Assembly (NCBI GenBank): GCA_028564675.1
Contig: JAOVVO010000029.1
Span: forward strand, 124,001 to 188,000
Origin: Onchocerca lupi
Lineage: Eukaryota > Nematoda > Chromadorea > Rhabditida > Onchocercidae
DNA length: 64,000 bases
Direction: 5' to 3'
Shown piece after piece: positions 12,241 to 24,637 of the stretch. Numbering within the stretch: position 1 is the stretch's first letter; every line of letters begins with the position of its first letter. Under the pieces are notes generated by a model, which made no database searches, was not told the origin of the DNA, and worked only from the letters and a program-made list of their open reading frames with translations. Position numbers and translations under genes: made by a program.

Positions 12241-15200
12241 TATAAGCGAAGTTTTATTTATCCGTGGATTCTATTCTATTCATAAATACATGTCCATAAT
12301 GACTGAATTTCTACCTTCTACTTTAGAAACAAAAAAAGAGAAACAGAGAGAGAGAGAGAGGGAGAGAGAAAAAAAATTATAGTCGAGAAGAGAAACTAGT
12401 TTATTTTCTATTGCTTCAGATATTTGATTGAAAATTGCCTTTGGCATTGATTATCATCATATTTATCATCATCATCATTCATCACTAGAAGAATTAAAGA
12501 TGAATAATCAAAAAAAAGAAAGGAAAAACTCTAGAAAAACTCTCTTACTATTTATATAAACTTGTCATATATTACATAAATATTTATTTTTTCAGTTATT
12601 CTTACTTACTGATTTTCGTATTTTCTTCTTCAACTGTCACCAACTGTCACCTCTAACAAATCTTAGCTATGCACTTTGTGTGTTCATAATAGATATTTCT
12701 TCGGTAAATAAAAAAAAAAAGGAGGAAAAAAATGTCATTTCATTCCTAAAATTCTTTTTTTTTTTTTCAATCTTTCGAAAAAATAATAAGTTGAGGCGTC
12801 CTAATTACTTAAGCATTTGCAACAAACATTTTATATCGAATAAGAACATCGTGCAAATAAAAAAAGACATTTATTTTTGAAAAAAAAAAAAAAAATGAAA
12901 ATAAAGAAAATAATAATGTCAAGAAAGTATTTTTTAATGGCAAAATTCTTCTGGTCCATTTCATTTTTTAGCACATTTATCATTGTTATTTATTAGCTGC
13001 AGTAATATAAATATTTATGAATTGTTAAAGGATACGTAGAAAGGTAAACATGTTGTGCAATTTTGATCAACCTATTTCACATTTAATTTGCATAGAAGTG
13101 CATATTTTTAAATGCATAGCAAAAAGATGGAAAAATTTTTAAACGACATTAATCATCAATCAATTTGTTGACGGTTATCAATTTCAGAGAAATAAAAAAA
13201 AAAAAAAAGAATTCGTAAAATAATTCTTAATTTCATGCATTTTGTAAAATCTTAATGCAAGATATTTGACATGATCCAATATATTCAACAAAATTTTATA
13301 ACAAAAAAATTGTTAATAAATATCAATATTTTTATCTTCCGTAATCCTTTTATCCCTTATTTATCAGTTTTAAATTTAATTGTAAGTATTTGATATAATA
13401 GCTGTTGTATTAAATTTAAAAACGATCAATTTACAAAGTAAAATCACTATCAAAATAATGCTTGAAATTATGTAGAAATATGTAATGTTCATGGGTTTGT
13501 AAATTAGAACATGATAATTGATCATTGATAAGTGATTGGATGTGAAATATGATTAGACTACGTCTTAATGATATCATTCTTAAATGTTTATTTCTCCTTT
13601 ATCTTTTTATTCTGTAGTTGTTTGATCTTTATCAGTTTGTTAATTACCTCGGAGATGAGATGTTCATGTTTGATTTATTTTGGTACCTTCACTTATCACA
13701 GTTAATATTCAAATTATTTTCTGAAATTTCTCGCAAAATTACAACCAATTTAATTTTGCTTACAAGTAAAAGATTTATAAAAAAAAAAAAAAAAAAAAAT
13801 CGTGACTGTCACTTTAAACGGAATTCAAACAATTTAAAACAGTTAATCAGATTTAAGTACTCTCCAGTACATTTTTATTTATATTCTTTCAGGTTCAGGT
13901 TTGCGAGACTTAAGTATTTTCGTATCATATGAATAATTCAGCGAAATTCTCTTTGCCATGTATTTATATATTCATTAACTCATTTGCCCATTTGATTCTA
14001 CAAATTTCACTTTTATTATTTATTTATTTATTTTTTCAATATTTTTCATCTTATAAATTTGAAAAAATTGAAAAATTTCGAAGATTTAGCTTTCGTAAAA
14101 CAACAAAATTCAGATGATAAAGATTTAGCAAACAATAATCATTCATTCTTATCAATAACTTCTCTGCTCACATTTTAATCAGAAAATGTTTTAATGCAGC
14201 CTGTTTGTATGTCATTTTCAATAGGTTTGTATAAAAACTTGATGACATTCACTGTTTGATTTCTCTTATCACTCTTATCACACATTCATTCATTTATATG
14301 AGAGGGAAAGAAAGAAGATAATTCTGAAATCTATTTATGAAACTTATTTTAAAATAGACAAGTTGTTTTGGGAATTTTAACAAATGTTTTATTATCACTA
14401 GCTTTTTTCTTTTTTTTTAAATTTTGTGTTCGTTCTATTATTATCTTCAAGAACAGACACTCTTGCTTGCAATCAGTTTGTAGGTGCAGATGCATTCATG
14501 CTGTTGTTGATCTTTCATTGAGATGCATCTTCGCTTCGTCAGTTGACGTCTAATGATTTATGATTTTTTCACTATAATTTGTGAAATTTTAAAGATTTCG
14601 AATAAACTTGAAATATCACTTCTTGTTTTCCCTTTTTTCAACTTAGAAATTGACCTTGTGATAAGATGATAATGCAGTATTTTCACATTTAAAGCGCCAA
14701 AAAAAATGATTACCATAAATTTTGTTTTGTAAAAATTGAAGCTATGCTATTAAAAAGACTAGCTAGGCTCTATAAGATAGCTTTATCGGAATGAATTCAC
14801 AGCCTATGGTAATTTATCTAGAGAACTCTTTCTCTTGGCTTTTAATTCAACGAACATCATCACTTTATCAAGCACGCAAATGTCTGAAACTTTCCTTTTT
14901 TTTTTCTCCAATGAAAAATGTTGAGTGAGCTAAATTTTAAATTATGTTCTCTCTTCTAAAAGGACTATTCATAAAATGACACCAAAATTTTACAATATTA
15001 TCGAAATTTTTACTGTTCAGTGAAAATTCATCAAAATTACTTCTCTAATGGATTGAATGAATTTTTTGATCGACCAATTTTAGCATATTGTCAGAATATA
15101 TTTTATTTTCCTTTTATTCAATTTTCATAATTTGATTTATCAAAGAATTTTTAAAAGTGGGAGGCCTCAAGGCCATCACTTATCGAATATGATTTACGAA

Positions 15201-16100
15201 AATTGAAATGGCGCGAATTGAATCAAATCAAAGCAAATGAATCTGTTAGTCATTTTTATTTCTGTAATTTCATCAAATAATTTGCAATAATTGCATTGTA
15301 AGTTTTTTGCAAACTTCAATTTTGTTAATTTTTATAATTCTTAGCTTGCACTTATACCAGTAGATTTGTTCCATATGTAAATAACCAACATTCCCGTAAA
15401 TTTATTCCATTGGAAAAGTGCATGCAATCTGAAAAAAAAAAAAAAAAAAAAATGAACAGCTGTAAACAGTTGGTGTTTGTGTATATGTATATATAATGGA
15501 ATTAATTATTTTTTTTTAAGTAGATTACAGGTACCATAAATTATATTTCCACGTAATTCCTTTTTGCAAATTCAGAAAAAAAAAATTAAAATAAAAATGA
15601 AAAAAAAAAAAAAAAGGATAACAAAAAAATGTTATTTGAATGCTTTTCATAATTACATTTAAATTTCACTCCATATGTTATGTTAATTAATTATGTAGTA
15701 ATTTTTTTCTTTAACTAATTACGTAGCAATTTTTACTTTACTGATTTTATAGAGTAAAACATCTATTGACGTGTTAGGATAACGTTTGCTATACGTATTG
15801 CTAACATTGCATCAAAATCATTCGACAAATATGGAAAAATGTTTATGTTAATTTCTTGTTTGAATTTTATCAATTTAGAAAATATTGTCATCATTACGGT
15901 GATGTAAACTATTTAAATATCACATTTGACGTAGCTTATTACGTTTTCCCGCCTAATATTTCCACGTTTGCAAGTAATACGTGTGTTTCCATCGAATCAT
16001 TCCAAGTATTAATATTATTGAGAATGTAATAGAGTGGAGTATGTCTGAATTATGTTGGTAGTGGAATGAGAAAGGCTTCATTTCAATTTTGCAATCGATG
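12241..16100. other. Non-coding AT-rich stretch
   Basis: No supported gene. It contains a GA-rich tract at 12335-12372, many A and T homopolymers of 10-20 bases, and short AT-rich open frames without family resemblance (for example 13618-13932, rich in F, L and K). Confidence 0.45.
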
Positions 16101-16129
16101 CCCAAAAATGGATCCAACCCTTCTTTTCC

Positions 16130-16151
16130 TATTGCTTTTGCCATTGCTGTT

Positions 16152-16205
<54 letters not shown>

Positions 16206-16240
16206 GTCGTCGTCGTCGTCATTATTGTCATCTTTTCTAA

Positions 16241-16283
<43 letters not shown>

Positions 16284-16530
16284 CAGACACATGTACTCGT
16301 ATGTTCGTAAACGAAATGAGCAGCCATTATTATTGTTATTATCATTGTTATCGTTATCGTTGTCATTTTTTCAAAATATATATATATATATTCCACACGT
16401 TCGTAAGGGAAATGAGCAGCCATTATTATTGTTATTATCATTGTCATCATCATCATTATCGTCATTTTTTTTTTTTTTTGAAATATATGTAAATCCCACA
16501 CGTCCGTAAAGGAAATGAACAGCAATGAAG
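16130..16530. repeat. Composite microsatellite and ~100-bp minisatellite
   Basis: The block begins with a (TCA)n/(TCG)n tract at about 16157-16220, followed by an (AT)n tract at about 16243-16280. A longer unit then repeats three times. Its marker GTTCGTAARSGAAATGAGCAG lies near 16303, 16398 and 16501, and each copy is followed by its own ATT/GTT/ATC trinucleotide run and an AT or T tract. The overlapping open frames on both strands encode only runs of S, I, D, M or Y from this simple sequence and are not genes. Confidence 0.9.
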
Positions 16531-16689
16531 AATTGGATTTTGCGGGCAGGCCGTAAAATTAAAGATATATTGTTTAATATGAGAACAGAGATTGTTGTTT
16601 TTCAGTCTAATCGTTTTCTCTCCTTTTTTTTTCGTTTCCTTTTTTCCAAGTGAAAAAATCTCAATGATTCTCTAAGATTATCATTTCAG

Positions 16690-16990
16690 TAATATTAGTG
16701 ATGTAATGTTAATATTTGTTGATAACAATGGCAATGACAGTTACTGGATTGATGATGATGGAATAATTGATAATGAAAATGATGATAATCGTGGAATTCA
16801 CAACGGTGTAATGTTTATTGAGAATAATGATAAGGGTGAAAATGACTTGATAATCATTGATGAGAGCGATATAACTGTTGATAACGTGAAATTTATAATT
16901 GTTGTAATGTTTATTAATAATGATGGCAATGATAATCACTAATGACGAGGGAAATAAATGATGATGATGGTGATAATAATGATAATTGTG
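16690..16990. repeat. Degenerate GAT/AAT-rich repeat with ~100-bp periodicity
   Basis: The words GTAATGTTTATTRAKAATRAT recur near 16698, 16806 and 16904 (spacings about 108 and 98). They are embedded in imperfect GAT/AAT trinucleotide sequence. The 78-codon open frame at 16706-16942 is Asn/Asp/Ile-rich because of this and is probably not a protein. Confidence 0.6.
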
Positions 16991-17490
16991 AAATTCATTC
17001 AATTCTTTCGTTTTTCCAATTTCAATCATTTTACTTTTTAATCTATTTGCATTACAGCTCAGATTTTTTTGTTTCTTTTTTCTCCATCTCATATATATTT
17101 TTCCTATTTCTCGAAGATTTTATACATAGGAGGAGAAAACGAATGTTATGGAGAAAAAGAGGATGTTAGAGGTATTATGAGCTTTCTATCAAATGGCTTT
17201 AATTTTCATTCTCTCTTTCTAATTTCCTCTTTTTGCGATTGAATCTTAAAACTTTGCGACTGCATTAATTTAGCAAATGAAAAGAATTTAAGTATTACAA
17301 TATTATTGTCGCCTGAAAATATGTGTGGTCTTTTTAGATATTTTCAATTTCCTTCCTTTTTTTTCTTTTTTCTTTTTTCTTTTTTTTTTTTTTTTTGTAA
17401 CAAACAATTGCGTTTGTTGTTCAACGAGAAGTAAGCAATTTCCCATCATTCTTTGGCTCTTAAAAGAAAAAGAATAACAAAGTTACTTTG

Positions 17491-17613
17491 ATGGAAGAAA
17501 AAGATTTGAAGCATGAAGAAGAGTTATTAGCTACCGTAATCGATAGTTTTAACGATGAAGAGGAGGATCCTCCATTTCCTCCTCCTCTTCCTCTTCCTCA
17601 ACCGCTTGGCTAA
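17491..17613 (+). CDS. Possible 40-residue small ORF, acidic then proline-rich
   Basis: An ATG at 17491 opens a 40-codon frame ending at TAA 17611-17613. The product begins with MEEKDLKHEEELLATV and ends in an E/D cluster followed by PPFPPPLPLPQPLG. Unlike the surrounding frames it has balanced charged and hydrophobic residues and higher GC. No splice sites or homologue were recognised, so it may be a small ORF, part of a transcript leader, or chance in a CT-rich patch. Confidence 0.2.
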   Translation: MEEKDLKHEEELLATVIDSFNDEEEDPPFPPPLPLPQPLG

Positions 17614-19874
17614 ATTAGAAAAAAAAAAAAAGAAAAAAAAAAGCATTCGTCCTTGGCTTCTTCGATATTTGTTTGCTATTGCTGTCGCGACTTGTCTCCC
17701 AAAAAATGTCCTTTTCTACTTTTCCTCCTAGCTGAAACATTCCAAACCAATCTATCGTAAAAAGCCTAGCAGCCAGTAGTTTATACTTTTTATTCTTGGC
17801 TGGCTGAAGGTTTGCAAGACAGAGAGCTTCAAAGACAAATGGCTCAAATAGGCTTGTTGTTGCTGTAGTCAGGCTTTGGCTATGGCTATAGCTTAGACCA
17901 TAGCCATAGTCAAAGCCTTCGATATAGATGACAGGAAACGAGACATGGAACTTGGACTGATGTATCTTTCCTTTCATCCAACCAATGATTCGTGAATGAT
18001 CTGTCCAATCTAATTCATCTCGATTTAACCAAGTTAGTCAAGTAAATTAGTTAGTTAGTACCTGGCAACTATTACAAATGTTCAACTTTATTCTCTCAAA
18101 TTTTAATCGTTGATGATTTGCGTGGAAGAGTTTTTGAAAAATAGTTATAATCCGCATTTTCAAGTATCATACATCCTAAGCCTAGGCTACTATTTACATC
18201 TACTATCTTACAGTATTTCGATTTATGAATATATGAGAGAGTTTATTTGCATTTAACAACAATTGTTAAAAGCTAAAATTAAAAGAAACAAACTGGAAAC
18301 TTTTTTCTCTTCCTTCTTGTCCTATTAGCCCATCAATTTCTTGCTTCTTTGGGAATCGTTCAATTTCAGTTTAAAAAGGCAACAACGAATAGCGTTGGAC
18401 ATAAAAAGAAAAAAAAAAGATTAGACTTCTATAGTCTTTTTTAAATGGCCTAGCCCATTTCCATTGTTGCAATATGGAAGTGCAACAGTGCTTATTCGAT
18501 TATAGCAAAATAATCTTCCATAATGTTCAATAAATGAGAGACTCCAAAATTTCTTGGCTTTTTTTTTAACTTGAACAATCTAATCTTCTTGATTAGATTA
18601 CTTTCAGATCGTACTATCTCTCGAAATCTAATCGAATGATGATGAGTCATTCCGTAACATTATGTTTTTATTTACTTTAGTGGGGATGATGTTGGATTGA
18701 TCTTCCCAAATCTCTGAAATTTCAATTATTAGACTAATTTTTATTACCAAAAATGCCTTTTTTTTTTATCAGTTGTAATCTTTTATCAGCTTACTAAATG
18801 CGATTATTAAGCGTCTCCTACGCCTTCTATGCATTGAAAAGTTGCAATATCCAAGTAGAACTTGGTGCCATACTATCATTTTAAATTGTTTTCTCATCGC
18901 AACTTCCGTTGTGAACAATTTTATATTATTCGTTTTGATTTGTAATGGGAAAAGAGGTCAGCAGAAATTTTCTGTCACTTTTAATGATAAGTTACGAATT
19001 TTAGTGTTAAGTTTAATATAATAAGTTACGGTAAATTGCAAACCAGATTGCTTTTATATATATATATATCAATCAGATTATTGAATGATCAGATCACAAT
19101 TTCTCCTCCAAAAAGCATAGAAGAGATTTGTCTCTTGTGTCATACCTAATCGCAAGAACTCATTAATTACTTGAGCAACCTAAAATAGTTATAGTTCTCA
19201 CTTCCATCACTTGTTCCAACAATCTGTAAACATTTTTCATAAAATAGTAGACATTTCTATTTTTCACATATTTTCTGTTTAATAATTTAAAAAATTATTT
19301 GTTTCAGACAAGTTGTTACATTTATTGTTGCTTGATTTTGACGTTTGCGCTTACAGCCAAAATTCGACAAGAATTAAATTATGCTTCATTGATTATCTGC
19401 AACTCATGTATTATCAACTTTGAGATAACTTATCAACTTTAGACTTATCAAAGTACCGTTTCCTTATTTCTTCATTTTCATTTAATGTAGCTGTTATCAG
19501 CAATTAGCACCCAAGTTCTGATTTTCGGATGTTAAATGCTTCTTTTCTTAACTTTAGCAGCCTTTTTGCTCTAATTATCCTATTAATTGAGAAGAAAGCA
19601 GTCGTTTTCTGAAATTTTGCCGTCATAACAAACGATACTTGTGATTAATCACTTTGTGTTATATCCATCTTCCGAAATGAAATTCGAAAGAATGAAATAT
19701 ACTTCGAAAATAGACTACAGTAGTAATGATGTGAAGATTTGTGTCGTATGATTATTATGAGATTTTTTTTTTTTTGGAGCAAGTGGAGAGAGCGAAATGC
19801 AAAAACTATCAGTTAACTTATAAATTATTTGTATTCGTATGTGCTAAGATCCAAAAATAAGTTTTTAGTAATAA
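17614..19874. other. Non-coding stretch around the hairpin
   Basis: Apart from the hairpin described separately I see no supported gene. A 120-codon minus-strand frame (17977 to 17615) spans the hairpin. It has no recognised family and no splice context, so I do not call it. A short perfect palindrome AGCCTAGGCT lies near 18178-18187. Confidence 0.4.
17871..17918. other. Near-perfect 22-bp hairpin with 4-base loop
   Basis: The arms are 17871-17892 and 17897-17918, separated by TTAG. Read as + strand RNA the pairing has one G-U pair and two mismatches near the loop. Read from the minus strand the two loop-proximal pairs become G-U. The core GGCTATGGCTAT faces ATAGCCATAGTC. The stem is shorter than a usual nematode pre-miRNA, so it could be a structured RNA element or a small foldback. 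Confidence 0.6.
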
Positions 19875-20170
19875 GTTTTAGTAGTAATCAGTTTCTGGTA
19901 ACAGTCTAATCAGTTCGTTGATTAAATAGTTTTGTGGACTGATTAGATTATCAATTTATAGTAATAGGCTAATCACAGTTAGTCTGCAATGATAGACTGA
20001 TCAGTTTCTAGGTTAATCAGTCTGTAGTCACAGATTAATTAATTTATAAGCTAATCAATTTGTAGACTAATCAGTTTGTAGATTAATCAGCTTGATAATA
20101 AGCTAATCAGTTTTTAGGTTAATAAGTTTATAGATTAATCAGTTTAAGTTCAGTCAATTTGTAGTGATAG
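19875..20170. repeat. Degenerate short tandem repeat, TAATCAGTTTGTAG type
   Basis: More than ten imperfect copies of a unit of about 17-20 bases (GTAGRTTAATCAGTTT and variants such as CTAATCAGTTT and CTGATCAGTTT) follow one another with small length changes. The pattern is clearest from 19995 to 20150. It has the look of an old satellite with TNATCAG as the conserved core. Confidence 0.75.
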
Positions 20171-20363
20171 CGATATGTTATTGATAAAATGAGGAACGAA
20201 GTTACACAGCAGCTCATATCAACGAAAATATGCGCAATTATCGTTCATCGTCAGCGGCAGGATTGCTCTTCAAAATGATAAAATTCATTTATTACAATTC
20301 AACAAAAAAGAAAAAAAGAAGTCCCGATGTCATATTCTGTCCTTCCCAATTGGAAGAAGAGAA

Positions 20364-20398
<35 letters not shown>

Positions 20399-22859
20399 AT
20401 AGAGTTGAAGAATGATTTTTAACAGGCAAAAAAAAAAAAAAAGCGAAGTTATCTATCTCTGCATCCCTAAAAATTTCTTTTCCAAAAATCGATTCAATTC
20501 ATTTTGATAAATTTCTTTTCGTCATTTCACAGCACAAAAATTTTCTGTTTGTACTTGCAGCGAGCGATACAATATATCAAAAAATGGCCATTCATTTCTT
20601 TTATTCCATAAATTTTGCTTGGCTACTTTTCTTTTTCTAGTCTAAAATTACTCATTACACAATATCTAATCATAAATATTGAAAATTTATTTTGGCATTT
20701 CTTGCTTACTGTTTGAAGTTCTTCTTTTCACGTATTCATAAGCGTTGCTCCTATTATGAAATTCTCATCATTTTAGATCATCTCATTCTTAATAAGAATT
20801 TCGTTACTGTACTTATGAAACATTCTAAAACATGATCTGGTGAGATTATAATTTGCATGATACTTTAATCATACAATAAAATATGATCATTTTGTTGACA
20901 AAGTTGAGTCGAATGAGTTTGATTAATTGACGCAAATTGATTTTATCCGTAAATAATTCGTATAAACGTTACGCATAAATAATTTTTATATAAACGATTA
21001 ATCATAATTGATTCATGTATAAACATTATTCATAAATCATATAAATGTTATTCGTAAATAAAACAAATTGTCCATTAACTTATAATCATATCATTTCTCG
21101 AGCCGATATGACATAAACATTTGTGTCATTCAATTCGTTTCTTTCATTCATCTATACTTAAAACTGTAACCGGAAGGAAGAAAGAAAAAAAACGTTTTCA
21201 AAAAATTGAAATATACAAAGCAGTTGTTTTGAAAGAACAGTTGTTCAAAAATTGTCTTCAGAAGCTAAAATGCTGAAATGTGTTATTCAGTCAAAAATAT
21301 ATCTCAAGAGGGCAATTTTAACTTCCTGTTATATTTGCATTTACAAAATCTTCAAGCCACCGATTGCAACATAATATTATTTTTCGTTAAATGCGAAATA
21401 AGGATCATCTTTTTGTCATCATTGTCATTTGTTGCAGAAATAGCACATTTTGTGAACATTTCATCCTTAGATCTTATTAAGATGCAACAAAATGATCTAT
21501 AATAGTTTATTCTTTTCACTTTCATGAAATGATATTTTATGGCTTATCTGGAATGATTTCATCAATTTAAAGTAACTACGGTATATTCCGATTTTTAAAG
21601 AAATTACCTCGATTTATTGATCATATCTCTTAATAGTTTTACCCCGCCGCGCGTTGCTACAAGCTATTGCAGTTTGGATAGGCATTTAAAAACACGCGCC
21701 TATTCGAATGGAAAAAAAACTTTCAGAGATTTAAGATTTTGAACAAACGAACATTTACATTTTTGCTTATATAGATTTAAAAAATTTATTTATTATTTGT
21801 TTCTTTGCTACGGTAAATATGACGAAATATTATGCTAAATTAGATCTTTGTTGGATAGTTTGTATAAGCATTATTAGGCATATTTCTAGCTTCTCTTCGA
21901 AGAAATACTCGACAAAAACATCCTGTCAACGACTACTTTGTAATGTGCTTCTTTTAGATATGTCTACTGGGATAATTCCTTTATATTTTTAAGATTTTTT
22001 ATTAGTATCTTATGGGAGATAAGAATTAATGATATCGCGCGTATGGCGGTAGTGTTATTTTATGAAAGATAAGAATAATAATATATCGCGATTGCGGAAG
22101 ATGAAAATAATGTCCGGCATATAGCAAGTAGTGCTATCTTATGGGAAATGATAATAATAATATCTTGTATCTGGTTTTGAGGCTAATAATGTGAAGCAAT
22201 GGATATATTAACTTTGTTCGAGTTCAGTTTTCAAATACTATAGATAGATGACCATATAATTAAAATTAAGTGACCTTCGAGATTTTGGAAAATTAAATCG
22301 ACAAGTAATAAAATTGGATAGTTATTTAAAAGCTGAATTAAAGATAAAAGATTCGCATAGTATCGTTATCTTTTTCGCCGCTTTGTTTATTTGTTTACGT
22401 CATTTACTCCTCCTTCCTTTCCTGTTTAAATCATATACCCTTGCCATACCTGATTCCCCATGTCTTTTCTCCTTTACTCATACATTTGGTATCTTCAAAG
22501 GAAATAATAGGATATAGCAATGATTGTCAAATAATATTTTTCAAAATGACCGGTAAAGAATTCTTCTCATTTAGTAGAATCATTCAAAGATATGCTATTA
22601 ATAGGACTCATTGCTCAAACTGATAATGAATCATATTAAATGATAAGAACTGGAATTAATATCTGGCATTTAATTCATCAATTTAATCAAGACGAAAGAT
22701 AGATGGATGGGTAAGACAAATAAAAGACAGACATCAGCGAATTATGTAAAAATGACGACGGGCAAAAGAATAGATAGACAGACGGACAGATAAATACATA
22801 CACAAGCCATACATAAACAACAATCGTACGAAGAGATAGGTGACTTACCAAAACTGGCT
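20171..22859. other. Non-coding AT-rich stretch with (GA)n tract
   Basis: No convincing exon. A (GA)n run lies at about 20367-20395. Short frames at 20230, 21278 and 22314 lack splice partners and family resemblance. Confidence 0.45.
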
Positions 22860-23110
22860 TATTTCAAACAGTGTGGAGAGAAGAGGACGCAGCTGGTTGG
22901 AAGAGTTGGGCGACGGCAGTGAATTTGTCGCCAATCTGCTGATGCTCGAGTGCATGCATGCATGCAAGCGTATCTGTATTGTCAAATGCATGCGACAGAA
23001 GAGGACACTGCATGCATAGATATTATTACTATATAATGTACACCTATATGATAGTCCTACCTCACCTGTTTAATTACCTCCCTACCTGATTGGTGCTCTA
23101 TCGTTTCGGA
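22860..23110 (+). promoter_or_regulatory. GC-richer candidate promoter/5' leader region of mbl-1
   Basis: This patch is markedly more GC-rich than its neighbours and lies about 0.75-1 kb before the first mbl-1 coding exon. It includes an alternating GCATGCATGCATGC palindrome near 22953-22966, a second TGCATGCAT near 23011, and purine-rich GAGAGAAGAGGACG. The location and composition suggest promoter or untranslated leader. No core promoter element or transcript start can be defined from sequence alone. Confidence 0.25.
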
Positions 23111-23846
23111 ATTCATGAAATGCCGTGTTGAATTTTCGTTAATTTTTGTTTGTGGATAGTTTAATGGACATCGTCTACATCATTTTCATCAGTTTATTTG
23201 TAACAAAATGAATAGATCAAAGAAGATATATGGGTGACATCTTGATAAGGTCACGTAGCAAACATGTATAGTTTATTGCGTGACCTTCTTTGTCTTATCT
23301 TTTACAAATTCTCTCACCTCTTTGTTTAATTTAAAAATATATTGCAAAATTTTTGTTCGCTTTTTTTGTGCAAAGAATTTTTTCATACTGCTATGATTTT
23401 AGATCTGTTGTCTACTTGTTGTTTATCTATTAGAATTTTTTGTAATTTACATTATAATTAATTTGTTTAGATTATGAATTTCTAGACCAATACAAATATT
23501 AATTCTTTCTTTCACCTATCATTCTTTCTATTTTCTTTAAGTGGAATTATTTTTCAAAAATATTTGAAATGTTCGAAAATTGACGAATGATTAATTTTAG
23601 ATATTCCAAATAATTCTTAATCCTGGATGTTAAAATTCCGAACAATCCTTAATCGTAAATGTCTAGAAAAGAGGGAAAAATGAAAAAAATATGGTGGTTT
23701 TCTCACCATATCGTAGTGATAATACGATTTCTTCATCCTGTCATAGTGATAATGTGATTGTTTTCTCACTCTCTTGTGATGATAGTACCTCGTGACACGT
23801 TTTGTTGAACTGATAAAATGACGTTAATTTGCAGGCATTTATTGTC

Positions 23847-24603
23847 ATGTACGATGAGAACAGTAACGCAGCAGCAGCAGCAGCAGCAGCAGCAAGTAGT
23901 ACTTCTTCAACGGGTCTTATGTCACAACTGCTTAATGTTAAAGATTCTAGATGGTTACAGCTGGAGGTAAATTTCCATTGCCAAAATCCTGAGATATCAT
24001 AATTTGTATAATCTGTAGCACTTATATTATGTTAGTATTTTTCGAGGATAAAGGTCGTCGAACTAATGTGATAAATTGGTCATATTTTTTTTTTTTTTAA
24101 AAGTCACATTCTTCTGGGATCTAGAACAATATACTCAATTATAAATGGGAGAAGAAATATTCGTCAAACAACTAACTTTTTCCTTATTTAACTAATTATT
24201 TAAATATCATTAATATAACTTTTGCCGTGTAAGAATTTTTTGTTTTTTGCATTTCTCGTTTTTAACTTCATGAAAACTATCAGCTGTTCCTTGTTCCAGT
24301 TGAACTCTTCGTTGCTATCGTTTTTTAATGATTTCATAAGAAGATTAATAGTTTAACATATTGTGAACTTTTTTGAAAAACAAAGAAAAAACGCTAGAAT
24401 ATTTCTATTTAGAAAATGAATTTTATCAACAAGTAAATTACTGTGTCAAATAAATGTGAAAATGTAACTTGTGATAAAAAAAGAAAAAGAAAATATAAGA
24501 AAATTTAAAAAATATACAAGAGATATAAAAATATTTTTAAAAAAAATGTTGAAAAATTGATTTCAATGAAGAAACCAAAAACTGAAATAATCAGTTGTTT
24601 CTC

Positions 24604-24637
<34 letters not shown>

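Noticed and set aside
15953..16525. Long open frames on both strands encoding runs of S, I, D, M, Y
   Set aside because: They are translations of TCA/TCG, AT and ATT simple repeats in several frames at once; composition explains them fully.
17615..17977. 120-codon minus-strand frame
   Set aside because: It spans the 22-bp hairpin and a poly-A, resembles no family and lacks splice or leader signals.
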